DNA of 64,000 nt, from positions 20,439,001 to 20,503,000 of the forward strand of contig NC_088933.1 of NCBI RefSeq assembly GCF_038396675.1, written 5' to 3'. The position numbers were made by a program, and so were the translations under genes. Shown piece by piece: positions 1-10,205 of this stretch (within the stretch, counting starts at the first letter, position 1; each line of letters begins with the position of its first letter). The notes under the pieces were generated by a model. That model was not told the origin of the DNA. It saw only the letters and a list, made by a program, of their open reading frames with translations, and did no database searches. This stretch comes from Hydra vulgaris (taxonomy: Eukaryota > Cnidaria > Hydrozoa > Anthoathecata > Hydridae).

Positions 1-2669
1 TTATTATTATTTTCAGATGGAGAAACGAATCATAACTGTTTATTAAATAATTTAGGCAGATTACTTTCATCACAAACATCAAAAAGAACAAATGTTAAAC
101 ACTATTGAAGAAATTGCTTACTTGGATATAACTCTGAAGAATCACTATCTAAACATAAATTGTATTGTAATACACATGATTCAGTTAGAATTGAACTTCC
201 TAAATCAGGTCCAACAATGCAATTTGTCCATTATAATAGATCAATGAGAGTTCCATTTGTAGTGTATGCAGACTTTGAAAGTTTTATTAAACCTATTAAT
301 ACTTGCGCGCCCAATCCAAATGAATCCTATACTAAGCAATACCAAAAACATTTGCCTAGCTTTTTCTGCTACAATATTAAATGTTTTGATGAGAGTTATT
401 ATCAAGGTAAATTAGAAACATTTACCGCAAATAGTGAAGAAGATGATGTTGCGCAAATATTTGTTGACAGATTAGAAGAAGATATTAAAAATGTTTGTAA
501 TAGGATCAACTTTAAAAAGGACATGATATATACTCATGAAAATAAGAAAGACTTTAATGAAGCAACTGAATGTCACATTTGTGGAGAAGATTTAGGAGAA
601 GACAAAGTGCGAGATCATTGTCACATTACTGGAAAATATAGAGGTGCTGCACATAATAGTTGTAATTTAAAATATAAAATTCCAAAATTCATTCCAGTAT
701 TATTTCACAATTTATCAGGTTATGATCGTCACTTATTTATAAAGAAATTATCTGGAGGAAAATTAAGTTGCCTCCCTAACATCGAAGAAAAGTGTATTAG
801 CTTTTCTAGAGAGATTAAAATAGGAGAATTTACTAATAAAGAAGGTAAGAATTTTAAAATTAAGCGTGAACTTCGTTTCTTAGACAGTTATAGGTTTATG
901 CCATCTAGCTTAGATGCATTATCAAAAAATTTAACAAAAGATGAATGCAAAAATATCATAAAGTTGTATTCTGGGAAACAATTACATTTATTACTCAAAA
1001 AAGGTATATACCCTTATGATTGGGTTGATTCTGTTGATAAATTTAATGAATCACAATTACTACCAAAAGAATCGTTCTTTTCTAAATTGAACGACGAAGG
1101 TATTAGTGATGATGATTACTCACATGCACAAACTGTATGGAATGAGTTTAATTGTAAATCTTTTAGAGACTATCATGACTTATACAACGTTTCAGATGTG
1201 CTTTTACTAGCTGACGTCTTTGAAAATTTTGAGACGTTTGCATGAAAAATTATAACTTAGATCCAGTTTGGTATTATACATCACCAGGATTAGCTTGGGA
1301 TGCTGCAATGAAAAAAACAAAAGTAAAATTAGAATTGCTAAGTGATTATGATATGATACTTATGATAAAGAAAGGTATAAGAGGTGGAATCAGTATGATA
1401 TCAAATAGATTAGGAGCTTCTAATAATAAGTGCATGGATGACGCATATGACAAAAGCAAAGAATCAACATTCATCCAATATCTAGATGCTAATAATCTAT
1501 ATGGATGGGCAATGAGTAAACCACTTCCAACACATAGTTTTAAATGGATGGACGAAAATGAAATAGAAAACTGGAAATCAGTTCCATGCATACTAGAAGT
1601 AGATTTAGATTATCCAGAAAGTCTTCACGATGAACATAATGACTACCCACTTGCTCCTGAAAAGGTGAAATCGGATAAAGTCGATAAATTAATTCCAAAT
1701 TTAAATCATAAGAAAAGTTATGTGATACATTATGAAAATCTAAAATTGTATGAACGATTAGGATTAGTTATTACAAAAATTCATAGAGAAGTCATGTTTG
1801 AAGAAAGCGCTTGGTTGAGCAAATACATTGAACTAAATACTAATCTTAGAACTAAAGCAACAAATGAATTTGAAAAAGACTTTTTTAAACTGATGAATAA
1901 TTCAGTCTTTGGTAAAACAATGGAAAATATTGAAAACAGAGTCGATGTTAGATTAGTAATGAACAGAGATGAAGCTGTTAAGTTAGCATCAAGACCAAAC
2001 TATGAAAGTAAAACAATATTTGACGAAAATTTAATAGCGATTCACATGAAAAGAACTAAATTAATGTATAATAAACCGATTTACTTAGAAATGTGATATT
2101 AGATTTGAGTAAAACTTTAATGTATGAATTCCATTACGATTACATAAAGAAAAAATATTCAGATAGAGCAAAACTATTATTCACAGATACTGTTTCATTA
2201 GCATATGAAATAAAAACAGAAGATTTCTACAATGATATTAAAAATGATATTGAAAGTAAATTTGATACAAGTTAATTTAATCCAAAACATCCATCAATAA
2301 ATAATGGATTTAAAATTGATCGAAATAAAAAAGTAATTGGAATGTTCAAAGATAAAGCAGGTGGAGCACAAATTAAAGAATTTATCGGACTCAGATCCAA
2401 GTTGTATTCATACAAAATTCATAGAAAATAAAATAAAAAATGTAAAGGAATAAAAAAAAATGTTGTTAAAAAGTATATAACACATGAAGATTATAAACAT
2501 TGTTTATTAAATAAAGTAGATCAAGTTAGGAAAATGAATGTAATTCACATGAAGTATATACTGAAGAAATAAATAAAATTGCATTATGTGCAGACGATGA
2601 TAAAAGAGTTATTTTAGAAGACGGAATTCACACTTTAGCATACGGACATTATAAATTAGGACGATAGGC
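1..2669 (+). pseudogene. Protein-primed DNA polymerase B, broken
   Basis: Would replicate the element from a protein primer. Seen in order: an N-terminal zinc-finger-like stretch with an in-frame TGA at 106-108; the exonuclease motif DFESF; an endonuclease-VII-like cysteine/histidine cluster (CHICGED...DHCHITG); the exonuclease motif HNLSGYD; polymerase motif A as DANNLYG; motif B as KLMNNSVFG; motif C as TDTVSL; and a C-terminal tail ending near 2669 (DDKR...LAYGHY). Frame changes occur near 1240 and near 2095, and further stops follow 2272. In motif C the second aspartate expected in family B polymerases is a valine, so the catalytic site is lost independently of the frame breaks. The piece beginning at 160 does not start at an ATG; it is the continuation of the upstream frame. 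Family assignment is very secure; the gene cannot make an active enzyme. Confidence 0.93.
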
Positions 2670-2720
2670 ATTAAGACGATAGGCATTAAGACCATAGGCA
2701 TTAAGACGATTGGCATTAAA
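2661..2720 (+). repeat. 15-bp minisatellite, four units
   Basis: Four tandem copies of ACGATAGGCATTAAG, with single changes in the third and fourth, start on the last codons of the broken polymerase. They probably arose by slippage and may have removed the original stop codon region. Confidence 0.85.
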
Positions 2721-2798
2721 GAAACACCCCCTCCCTTCACCCAAAGTCATACTAAACAAGATACAAAAAATAACATAAATATTTTTTATTTATTTAAA

Positions 2799-3026
2799 AT
2801 GAGAATAAATAAAAAACGAAAAGTAACATTAAAAACTTTATTATTAGACGATCATAAATTAAAATTAATAAAGATATACACAAATAATATTAAAGAAGTT
2901 AATCAAAAAGTAATAAAAGCGGTAAAACAATATTACAAATACTACGGTGAAGAATGTATTAATAATGTTGATATTTCAATCTATTTCATACAAAATACTG
3001 ATAAATATGATCCATTTTTAGACTAG
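2799..3026 (+). CDS. Small Polinton ORF, 75 aa, unknown function
   Basis: A short lysine- and asparagine-rich protein that opens MRINKKRKVTLKTLLLDD and ends with an IQNTDKYDPFLD tail. It has no signal peptide, membrane segment or known motif that I can see. The next ORF (3111-3480) shares the N-terminal KLKTLLL-type motif and the C-terminal I-x-Y-I-x-N-x-DKYD motif, so the two are tandem paralogues. It lies between the polymerase and the protease in the same orientation, spaced like the other genes of the element. The AT-rich run just upstream of the ATG (TTTATTTAAA) is a weaker form of the TATATAAA motif seen before the following genes. Function is unknown. Confidence 0.5.
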   Translation: MRINKKRKVTLKTLLLDDHKLKLIKIYTNNIKEVNQKVIKAVKQYYKYYGEECINNVDISIYFIQNTDKYDPFLD

Positions 3027-3100
3027 TATAATATTATAGAAGTGTGCATATAAATTTACAATAATATTTTTTTATAAAAATAATATAAATAATTTTCTTG

Positions 3101-3110
3101 TATATATAAA
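3101..3110 (+). promoter_or_regulatory. TATATATAAA motif abutting a start codon
   Basis: TATATATAAA is followed immediately by the ATG at 3111. The same arrangement occurs before the protease and fibre genes. It could be a TATA-type late promoter or an initiator giving almost leaderless mRNA; this is inference from position and repetition. Confidence 0.45.
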
Positions 3111-3480
3111 ATGGAAAATAGAGAATTAAAATTAAAAACTCTTTTACTTAGTAAAAATAATTATATTTGCTAATAGAGCTGATAAAGATTTAATAAACAA
3201 AGATATAAAAGATATTGTAAAAGACGCTTGCTATAACAATGATAACGCAAACTTAGAAATCCATTACATCAGAAACATTGATAAATATGACTTAATTTCA
3301 TATTATGATGATATTATAATATATAAAACTGGACGTATTAGTAAATATAAAATAGATGAAGAGTCAGATAAAGAGTCAGATGAAGAGACTTAAGAGACTG
3401 AAGAGACTGATAATACTAATGTAATTATGAATATTGTAATTAATTCTAAGAAACTAAAGAATCTAACAATTAATCATTAA
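3111..3480 (+). pseudogene. Second small Polinton ORF, paralogue of the preceding one, broken
   Basis: Starts MENRELKLKTLLLSKNN, then hits a stop after 20 codons; a +1 frame continues the same protein to an acidic tail rich in glutamate, aspartate and serine, with a TAA at 3391 and the frame staying open again to 3480. The shared motifs with 2799-3026 (KTLLL near the start; EIHYIRNIDKYD near the end) show a tandem duplication. GAGACT triplet-pair repeats near 3385-3405 suggest slippage at the tail. No known domain is visible. Confidence 0.5.
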
Positions 3481-3501
3481 TATATATAATAAAAAGTTTT
3501 C

Positions 3502-3511
3502 TATATATAAA
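3502..3511 (+). promoter_or_regulatory. TATATATAAA motif abutting the protease start
   Basis: Same motif, directly followed by the ATG at 3512. Helps choose this start codon for the protease. Confidence 0.5.
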
Positions 3512-3943
3512 ATGGACAAGTTTATTAATGTTGAAGGATTAGTCTTACCAAATGAACATCTTACTAATTATCAATTGATAGAAGCCGCAAAAAAACTAAA
3601 AATAAAAAATTTTAGAGGTGTATTTGTTAGAGATCAATTACCAAATAGAACAATAAAAAAAGAATGTGGAATATTAAATACAGGAGACTCAAGTACTAAT
3701 GGATTTCATTGGATTTGTTGGTATAAAGACGAAAAAGTAAAGTACACTTTTTACTCTTATAGCCAACCTCCACTATCTGAATTTGTTGAATACTTACGCT
3801 ATCCTGTTTATTATAATAATGAAAGTGTTCAATTTGGAAATACTTCTTATTGCGGCCACTTGTGTCTTTACTTTTTAAAGAAATTAGATGAAGGATACGA
3901 TTTTCAAGATATTATTGAAAACTTATTGTATACAAAAATATAA
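3512..3943 (+). CDS. Adenain-type cysteine protease (Polinton PRO), 143 aa
   Basis: Processes virion precursor proteins in adenoviruses and is a hallmark Polinton gene. The reading frame is uninterrupted. The catalytic histidine lies in GFHWICWY (about residue 70), and the glutamine and nucleophilic cysteine in QFGNTSYCGHLCLYFL (about residues 113-128), with the expected spacing. In the family an acidic residue follows the histidine in an FDSFG-like motif; here the matching stretch reads TFYSYS, so the acidic residue appears to be a tyrosine, one base away from aspartate. The protein may therefore be inactive although the frame is open. Start is set by the ATG directly after TATATATAAA and by usual family length. 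It lies 31 nt downstream of the small-ORF pair and 55 nt before the fibre start. Confidence 0.85.
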   Translation: MDKFINVEGLVLPNEHLTNYQLIEAAKKLKIKNFRGVFVRDQLPNRTIKKECGILNTGDSSTNGFHWICWYKDEKVKYTFYSYSQPPLSEFVEYLRYPVYYNNESVQFGNTSYCGHLCLYFLKKLDEGYDFQDIIENLLYTKI

Positions 3944-3990
3944 AATATCAAAGATTTTTCATGAATCTGAAAGATTTAAAAAAGCTTTCA

Positions 3991-3998
3991 TATATAAA
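3991..3998 (+). promoter_or_regulatory. TATATAAA motif abutting the fibre/DUF2961 start
   Basis: TATATAAA immediately precedes the ATG at 3999. It favours this start over an in-frame ATG at 3888, which lies inside the protease gene. Confidence 0.45.
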
Positions 3999-5312
3999 AT
4001 GCCTGTCGATATATTCGGAAGAACTTCAAACTCAAATACACAATCAATAGTAAACGGATTAACAATGTCTCAAGCTAATAACACATTTATTAGAAGAGAT
4101 GGACTAAATAATATGACTGATAAACTTGATATGAATGGTAATACAATAGAAAATGTGTCAGCTCCTATACATCCAAATGATGTTGCTACAAAAGATTATG
4201 TTGACTATATAGTACCTACTTCTCACATTTTAAAAATAGTAGCAGATTCAAGTTTAACATGTCTCGGATCGAAAAATCAATCTCTTCCACCAAGTACAGG
4301 TGATAAGGGAACAGATGTATATATTATATCATTTAATAATAACAGTGATATCCTAAGAAAACTATGGCTAGCATTATATAAATCTACTACTACTGGACTA
4401 CCTGTCGCAGGTAACGTATTTTTTAAAATATACGCAGATGACGAACTTCGCATAGGAAATTTAGCTTATACTTCAACTAATACTGGAATGGATACTAATG
4501 GTCTAGCCTGTGATTTTTTGTGTTCTCCACTTGGAGGCCCATTTTATGCTAACTCTTTGCAAGGATGTAATATGCATACTCCTACTCAATTTGGAGGATA
4601 TTTTACATTTGATATGCCATTTAAACAAACTTTAAAAATTGAACTTTATAACGCTACTGGAGTTGTTCTTAAATATTGGATACAACCTTTTGTTGCTAGA
4701 AATTCATCATTACGACCTTACATCGCAGATCTTACTTTACGATCTGATGTATTTAGATATACTAACACATCTTACGGAAGTGAATATATATTGATAGATA
4801 CTGCAGGAAAGGGTAATGGGGCTTATTTAAAATATATTAGAATGCATATTATTGGTATATCTGGAAATTGGTGGAAATAAAGAGTACGAATGTATGATGG
4901 TAGCGCTCCTCCTAAACATGCTAACAAAACTATAACACCTTGGACTCCATACAACTATGGTAATTATTCATTATCTAGTGGATATGTAGATGCAAATAAT
5001 CAGTCTAGTAATAGTACATGTATTTTCATGTCATCTGGATTAGAAGATTTTTATCTTACATCGTTAAATAGTGCTAATCTTACTTCATTTAGTAATGAAG
5101 AATCTGGATTATTAGCTCAAATAAACTCTAATGGTACTACAGCACCATCAATTGATTCAGCAACTACTATCTCATTTTACAGAAATTTTAAAGATTCTAT
5201 GGCTAGTGTTGTTCAAGGAAGAAAATTGGTAGTCACATTAAACTCTGGTGATGAACAAGTTGGACAATCTGGAAGTTTTCATGTCATTGGTGTAGCTTAC
5301 TATTACAGTTAA
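3999..5312 (+). pseudogene. Fibre-like protein with DUF2961/GH172-type double jelly roll, one in-frame stop
   Basis: Starts MPVDIFGRTSNSN after a TATATAAA motif. About residues 38-68 carry the phage tail-fibre-like repeat KLDMNGNTIENV...PNDVATKDYVD. The rest follows the order of conserved blocks in DUF2961/GH172 proteins: LRKLWLALY, then FFKIYADDE, then GGYFTFDMPFKQTLKIELYN, then ILIDTAGKGNGAY, then WWK and RVRMYDG, then SGLEDFY, which resembles the GTEDYF block. Known GH172 enzymes fold as two jelly rolls and form trimers like viral capsid proteins. A TAA at 4878-4880 interrupts the protein between WWK and RVRMYDG, and the frame continues unchanged to 5312, giving 437 codons in all. No known Polinton gene that I can recall has this make-up. 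A spike, penton or host-attachment role is inference; a glycan-cleaving role is also possible. Confidence 0.65.
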
Positions 5313-5671
5313 AATTTAGTGATCATAAAAGTTGTGGTCAATTGGACATCTTAAAATATATATAAAATTGTGGCTGGATAAATGGTCGAAAATAAAAATG
5401 TTCCAGAACATACATTTCTCTACTACTACTAATGAAAGCAAAAACATCACGATCTCATGGCGATACCCCATAATTATCTTTATACCTATTAGCTTGATGA
5501 TCATGATTTCTTTATAATTGAAATAAAAATTTATTACTATTATATATCTCAGATACTAGAGCTAATATAAATTTTCGTTGTCATTTTCTTTTTTCTCAGC
5601 CCAAAATTAGTATAATTTGAATAAAATTACTAAAGATACAAAAAAAAAAAATTTTTTTTTGTTGCCCATTG
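5313..5671. other. Polinton flank with a weak ORF and another TATATATAAA motif
   Basis: No recognisable gene. A 61-codon open frame at 5332-5517 has no family resemblance. TATATATAAAAT occurs again at 5356-5367, but the next bases are TG after one T rather than a clean ATG, as if a following gene had lost its start. Poly-A/poly-T runs lie at 5640-5660. Confidence 0.4.
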
Positions 5672-5726
5672 TAATTAGAACAAATCCATATACTAATTAA
5701 ACTAGTATATGGATTTGTTATAATTA
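5672..5726. repeat. 24-bp inverted repeat, 7-nt loop
   Basis: Arms 5672-5695 and 5703-5726 (core ACAAATCCATATACTA) differ at one position. They form a strong hairpin close to the presumed right side of the Polinton; they could mark its end or be an independent foldback. Confidence 0.75.
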
Positions 5727-7721
5727 GTACTTGATTTCAATTTACTTATTTTTCTTTTGGTTTTTCAGATAAATTTTCCTGAACTAGTTTTACAGAATAT
5801 TAGTAACCAGGGCCGCCGAGAGGGATATCCAAGGGGCACCAAACGAAAAGAAGGTTCCCAAAAAAAAAGTCCTTTATAATATAGGGAAATTTCGATGAAT
5901 AGGGGCGCCAATCAGGGTTGCTGTTTTAGGCGGCGTGACAGCTATGGCTGTCCTGTTAGTTACCTTCCTTTGTAAATTTAAATGTATTTAATTTTTGTTT
6001 TTATAATTATTAATATCTGTTTTATTTTAGACTTCAATCATACACTGATCTTAATTCTTCATTGAAACCTTAAAAAACAGCAAAATCACGAGAATCAAAA
6101 TAAAAAAGTATGACAGACAATGCAATAGAATAAACAATGCCTTAAAAAAAACGGTTATTTTCATAGCCACATATATTTAAAAACATTATTTCATCTGAAC
6201 GTTATGTGTTTGTTACAAAGTAACTGAAGCATGTTGAGTTTTTTATGTAAATAATTTTTACATTATAATGCAAACCTATATGATACTCTTCTAAATGTGA
6301 AGATACCTAATGATAATGTATATATTATAATATTTGTTTTAATTGCGTACTCTCCTTTGCATAAAGAAGATTCATTGACCAGATTAAGAAAAAGTTACAG
6401 CTACTGATTAGCTAATAATAAATCTATAAAAACAAATAATTCACGATAGATTTCTTTTAATCAACAAAACCTTTATAACTTTTTTCTGCTGAACATCTCT
6501 TCATATCCACCAACATTATTTTATTTTAGTTTGGATACTGTTGAGAAACAGTTTGTTGGATACTGTTGCAAAATGGTTTTAATTTAGTAATTTTCAAGAT
6601 TTGAAATTTACTCTATTGATCATTAACGAACAGTTTAGGAAAGAAAACAAAATTAAATGGTAAGAATAATTTTGTTCATCGTTCACATTTAAAAATGGTT
6701 TATATATTTAAATATGTAAATGTAAGATTACAATTTTTACCTAAGAGTAAAAGAACATATTCCTGGTGATATTAAAACTCAAACCCAAGTTATTTCCTTT
6801 TCATTCTATGGTAAGATGAAAGCAATTAGTTTTTATTTGTGTGTGTATTTTGAGCACAAAGTTTTATCGCTACCATGTGAGATTTAAACCATCCATACAT
6901 GTGAAAGAAAAATAAAATAAAAATAAAAGAAACCCTTCAGTTGCAACAGAAAAAACTTATCACTAACATCAAAACCCACAACAGACATACCTAATCAGGT
7001 CCTTGAGAGGGATGGCCCAGGAGCTCAATGCCAGTGGTTTTACAGTTAAAAAAACTATATTGTTCTTTTGGTGCTATATTGTTGACTAAAGATAGAACTC
7101 TGTGTCAACACAACAAGCAACGTTAACGCTAGGTTAAACAAAATTCGTTTTAACAGTCACAAATTTTCTGGCAATTTTTTGTCCAAAACTGCATTCAATT
7201 TTTAATAACTGCATCAATTTTTCTGTTCTAAACTGCATTCTCTTATATTTAGAGTATACTTTTTTAAAATATATGAAGTGATAGAAAGGTGTATTGAGTC
7301 TTTTCTAGTTAAAGAGGTAGTTAAAGGCGAGATACTTGTAAAATCCAAGAAAGTTTTGAGTAGAAAAACGTCTTTCTGCCTTTCATTTTAGTTTTTAAGC
7401 AAGAAAAGGGTACTGTTTAAATTTATTTTTTCTGAACCGTAACTCATGTAAAGTGCAATTTGTAGATAAGCAATAGTCTATTAATCATTTTATACAATTG
7501 TTTTCTATCTAAAAAATTATCTATTGTATTTTATTAATTAAGAAGAAAGGTAAAAACATTCTGGTATCAATTGAGATCGACATTGTTTTCGTTCATTTAT
7601 CCCCTATAAGGATGGCTCCGAAATCTCGTACGCCAAAACCACCTTCACTAATAAAAAAAAGTCACTAATAGTGAACTTTTATTTTGTAAAAGTTACAGAA
7701 CTACCATTTATTTGCTAAATA

Positions 7722-7728
<7 letters not shown>
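5727..7728. other. Gene-free AT-rich DNA
   Basis: No coding region or RNA gene seen. 5805-5960 is locally GC-richer (GGGCCGCC, GGCGGCG) and resembles a decayed element end, but no partner end was found. A short hairpin (AAAAGTCAC..GTGACTTTT-like) lies near 7655-7680. Confidence 0.5.

Positions 7729-7797
<69 letters not shown>
7729..7797. repeat. (TA)n microsatellite
   Basis: About 34 uninterrupted TA units; one of a pair flanking the hammerhead-like segment. Confidence 0.95.
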
Positions 7798-7801
<4 letters not shown>

Positions 7802-7861
7802 TTGTAAAATGTGTTCTACAAATTAGAGTGCTAAGTGTTCTTAGAAGAACCGAGCAATTAT

Positions 7862-7915
7862 AAATTTTTTCTGATGAGTACTGATGAAACATTGTTAAAT
7901 GAAAAAAAATTTGTC
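7862..7915 (+). ncRNA. Degenerate type I hammerhead-ribozyme-like core
   Basis: CTGATGA at 7871-7877 is followed eight bases later by GAAAC at 7886-7890 and then by GTC at 7913-7915, the order of the hammerhead core. Helix I can pair the T-run before CTGATGA with AAGTGATTT after GTC with one mismatch. Helix III closes with ACA/TGT. Helix II is only two pairs, so activity is doubtful. Such ribozymes occur in Penelope-like elements and retrozymes of animals. Location between two (TA)n arrays supports a mobile origin. Inference. Confidence 0.3.
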
Positions 7916-7931
7916 AAGTGATTTCCTACTA

Positions 7932-7933
<2 letters not shown>

Positions 7934-8022
<89 letters not shown>
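7934..8022. repeat. (TA)n microsatellite
   Basis: About 44 TA units, on the other side of the hammerhead-like segment from the array at 7729-7797. Confidence 0.95.
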
Positions 8023-8026
<4 letters not shown>

Positions 8027-9568
8027 GTGATAAACGCAAACAGTCTGAGTCAAGCCACCTTTGTTTTACTTATTAATGCGGCAAAATATGATAATAGAAA
8101 CTTTACTTGTTAATGCGGCAAAATAAAATAAAAATATGGTAAGCGAAAACATCGACCTACTTTTGATTTATGTTAACATCTGCTAACCTACTCCATTGCA
8201 GTTAACTAGAATTATGGAAAATAGATTCTATGGAAAGGAGGTTCTTTAAAAATGAGGTTTGATAAAAAGGAGTTCGAAAACATTTTGATTTAAATTGTAT
8301 TGTATTCAATCTCTTTTCCCTTTTTACACAGTACAAAATAGAATTCAACTAAGTAAATATAAAAAATGGTCTTACTATGAGTTTAGACACATTATTTAAA
8401 ATATTAAACCCCAATGGCTGAATATACATTTTGGCTGCATGCACAAGAAAATTCTACAACCTAATTTAAACATTTTTTAATGCTGTTGATAGTTTGAGAT
8501 TTGTGTGAACATTCAAGTCTTTAAAACTGTTGAAAATTTGAGATTTATATAAACTTACTGTTTAGAGTTAAAGGAGTATGTATTGACGAATTAGCTTTTA
8601 GTTCAAAGAATATGGAATATCAAAAAAAAATTTTAATAAAAAGTTTTTATTTTTTTTAAATAAAAAGGCGCAATTTTTTTTTTAAGTTTTGCGAAAGCTT
8701 TTATTGTGAAAAAAAGACGATTGAGTATTTGTGTTACAACTCTCAATAACGATATTGGATCTAAATAGCTTTTTTCAAGCAAGTAGAACATTTATCAATC
8801 ATTAATCTTATACAAACTATTAAATACTTGCACACAAGATTATTTTACCACCGAAATCTAGTAAAGAATGTTTTATCAAAAACATTTAGATGTGGTAGAT
8901 CAAATGTTATAAGCACTTTTGCTCTTGTATGTATAACTTGTTATGTTATTAAAATCTAAAAATTTTAAAAGTACTGATTAAAAAATCAAAGTTGTCTGTT
9001 AAATTTTTAAAGTTTGAGTAACTTTCAGAAAATATAGTGCTTTAGAGCAAAAATCAGAAAAAAAAAAAAATGAAGAAAAGGAAACTATCTTGGTCCGCTT
9101 ATCACAATTTTATTTATTAGTCAAAATCTATTGCTAAGGCGTTTATTATAGACAATATTAAAGCAACCACATTCTAAACCCCAATTTTTCATCTTTATAA
9201 TTTTTAAGATTTATCAAATATATATCATTGGGAGTAGAATAACCTTTCAAAAAACAAGAAATACAAAAAAGAAACTTTTTTTATAACATTAAATTGATTG
9301 TTTAATAAACACTGATATCTTAAGCATTGAGGCAGTATATTTAACATCTAGTTATTTAACTAATACTAGTTAAAGTGTTAGCTAATTTTAATATTTTGTG
9401 AACATAGTTTAGCCATAAGTTAAAAATACAGATTCGCGATATTACCATGGTTTTACTTTAACTTGTCTAGAATATGGCGACGAAGGGCATCCCATTACCC
9501 AATACGCGTCCAATCACACACGTTTAAATTTTAGACAGTCGGGTGATTGGGGTTTTTGTCCAGCCAAC
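8023..9568. other. Gene-free AT-rich DNA
   Basis: No gene recognised. A short direct repeat (TTAATGCGGCAAAAT) occurs at about 8073 and 8111. The stretch 9470-9570 is GC-richer than its surroundings. Confidence 0.5.
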
Positions 9569-9572
9569 TTAA

Positions 9573-10205
9573 CCCTTTCGCGACTGACTTAAAAACAGCT
9601 ATATGACTGCGCGTAAAATAACGATCTTGGATCATGATCAATTAAAAGAGTATAAAATAAAAATTACTAGTCAGAATTTTACAAATAAGACCTTGTTTTT
9701 TTTGTCAAAGAATTGGCTTTCAGAAAATTAAAATACTAATAAAAATTTTTATTGTCTTAGTAAAGTGATCAAAATATATCATGTTCACATTAACAAAAAA
9801 ATATAGTTTCTCTATGTAACCTTTAACAAATAAAGAAGAAATACATAAACATATCGTTTTTGATATTAAATAAATGAGACATTTATTGGTGTGATTAAAC
9901 AAAAAAAAATCTTCACCACTATCATCGAAAAAAATATCAAGGTTCTTATTTATGACAGTATACTTTTTATCTTTTTTTGTCATTTTTTAAAATTGATTTT
10001 TGAGCGATCTATAAATGTATTTAACAAACGGTTTGAAGCATTAACTTAAGAAATTATTCACATTTCAAAAATAAGTTTAAAGTTTTCCCCAATTGCTATA
10101 GACAATTTGAAATATTCAAAACTGTTTATGTACCGCCATGCAGGTCACTCGTCATTTAGAAACAAATTTTATGAACCGCCATACGGGTCACTCGTCACGA
10201 AAGGG
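9573..10205. mobile_element. piggyBac-like non-autonomous element with TTAA duplications
   Basis: Both ends read CCCTTTCGYGAC inward (left CCCTTTCGCGACTGA; right, on the other strand, CCCTTTCGTGACGAG) and each is flanked by TTAA (9569-9572 and 10206-10209). CCCTTT termini and TTAA targets are hallmarks of piggyBac. Near the right end a 23-bp motif (ACCGCCATRCRGGTCACTC core) is repeated at about 10132 and 10174. A minus-strand open frame of 87 codons (9720-9983) contains DDSGEDFF, reminiscent of acidic piggyBac N-termini; it may be what remains of the transposase, but this is weak. Confidence 0.75.

Larger units (their letters stand above)
1..5517 (+). mobile_element. Polinton/Maverick (adintovirus-like) element, partial and decayed
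   Basis: A set of plus-strand genes typical of Polintons: protein-primed DNA polymerase B, small ORFs, an adenain-type cysteine protease and a structural-looking fibre protein. The left part lies outside the window. No integrase, packaging ATPase or recognisable major capsid gene is present in this segment. No terminal inverted repeat could be recognised near the right side, so the right limit is a guess set by the last coding-like DNA. The polymerase is badly broken and the fibre gene has one in-frame stop, so this is an old copy. The DNA family is clear; the exact lineage (Polinton versus adintovirus) is not resolved. Confidence 0.85.

Noticed and set aside
3888..3998. Upstream in-frame start for the fibre/DUF2961 gene at 3888
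   Set aside because: It overlaps the protease gene, and the ATG at 3999 directly follows the TATATAAA motif shared with neighbouring genes.
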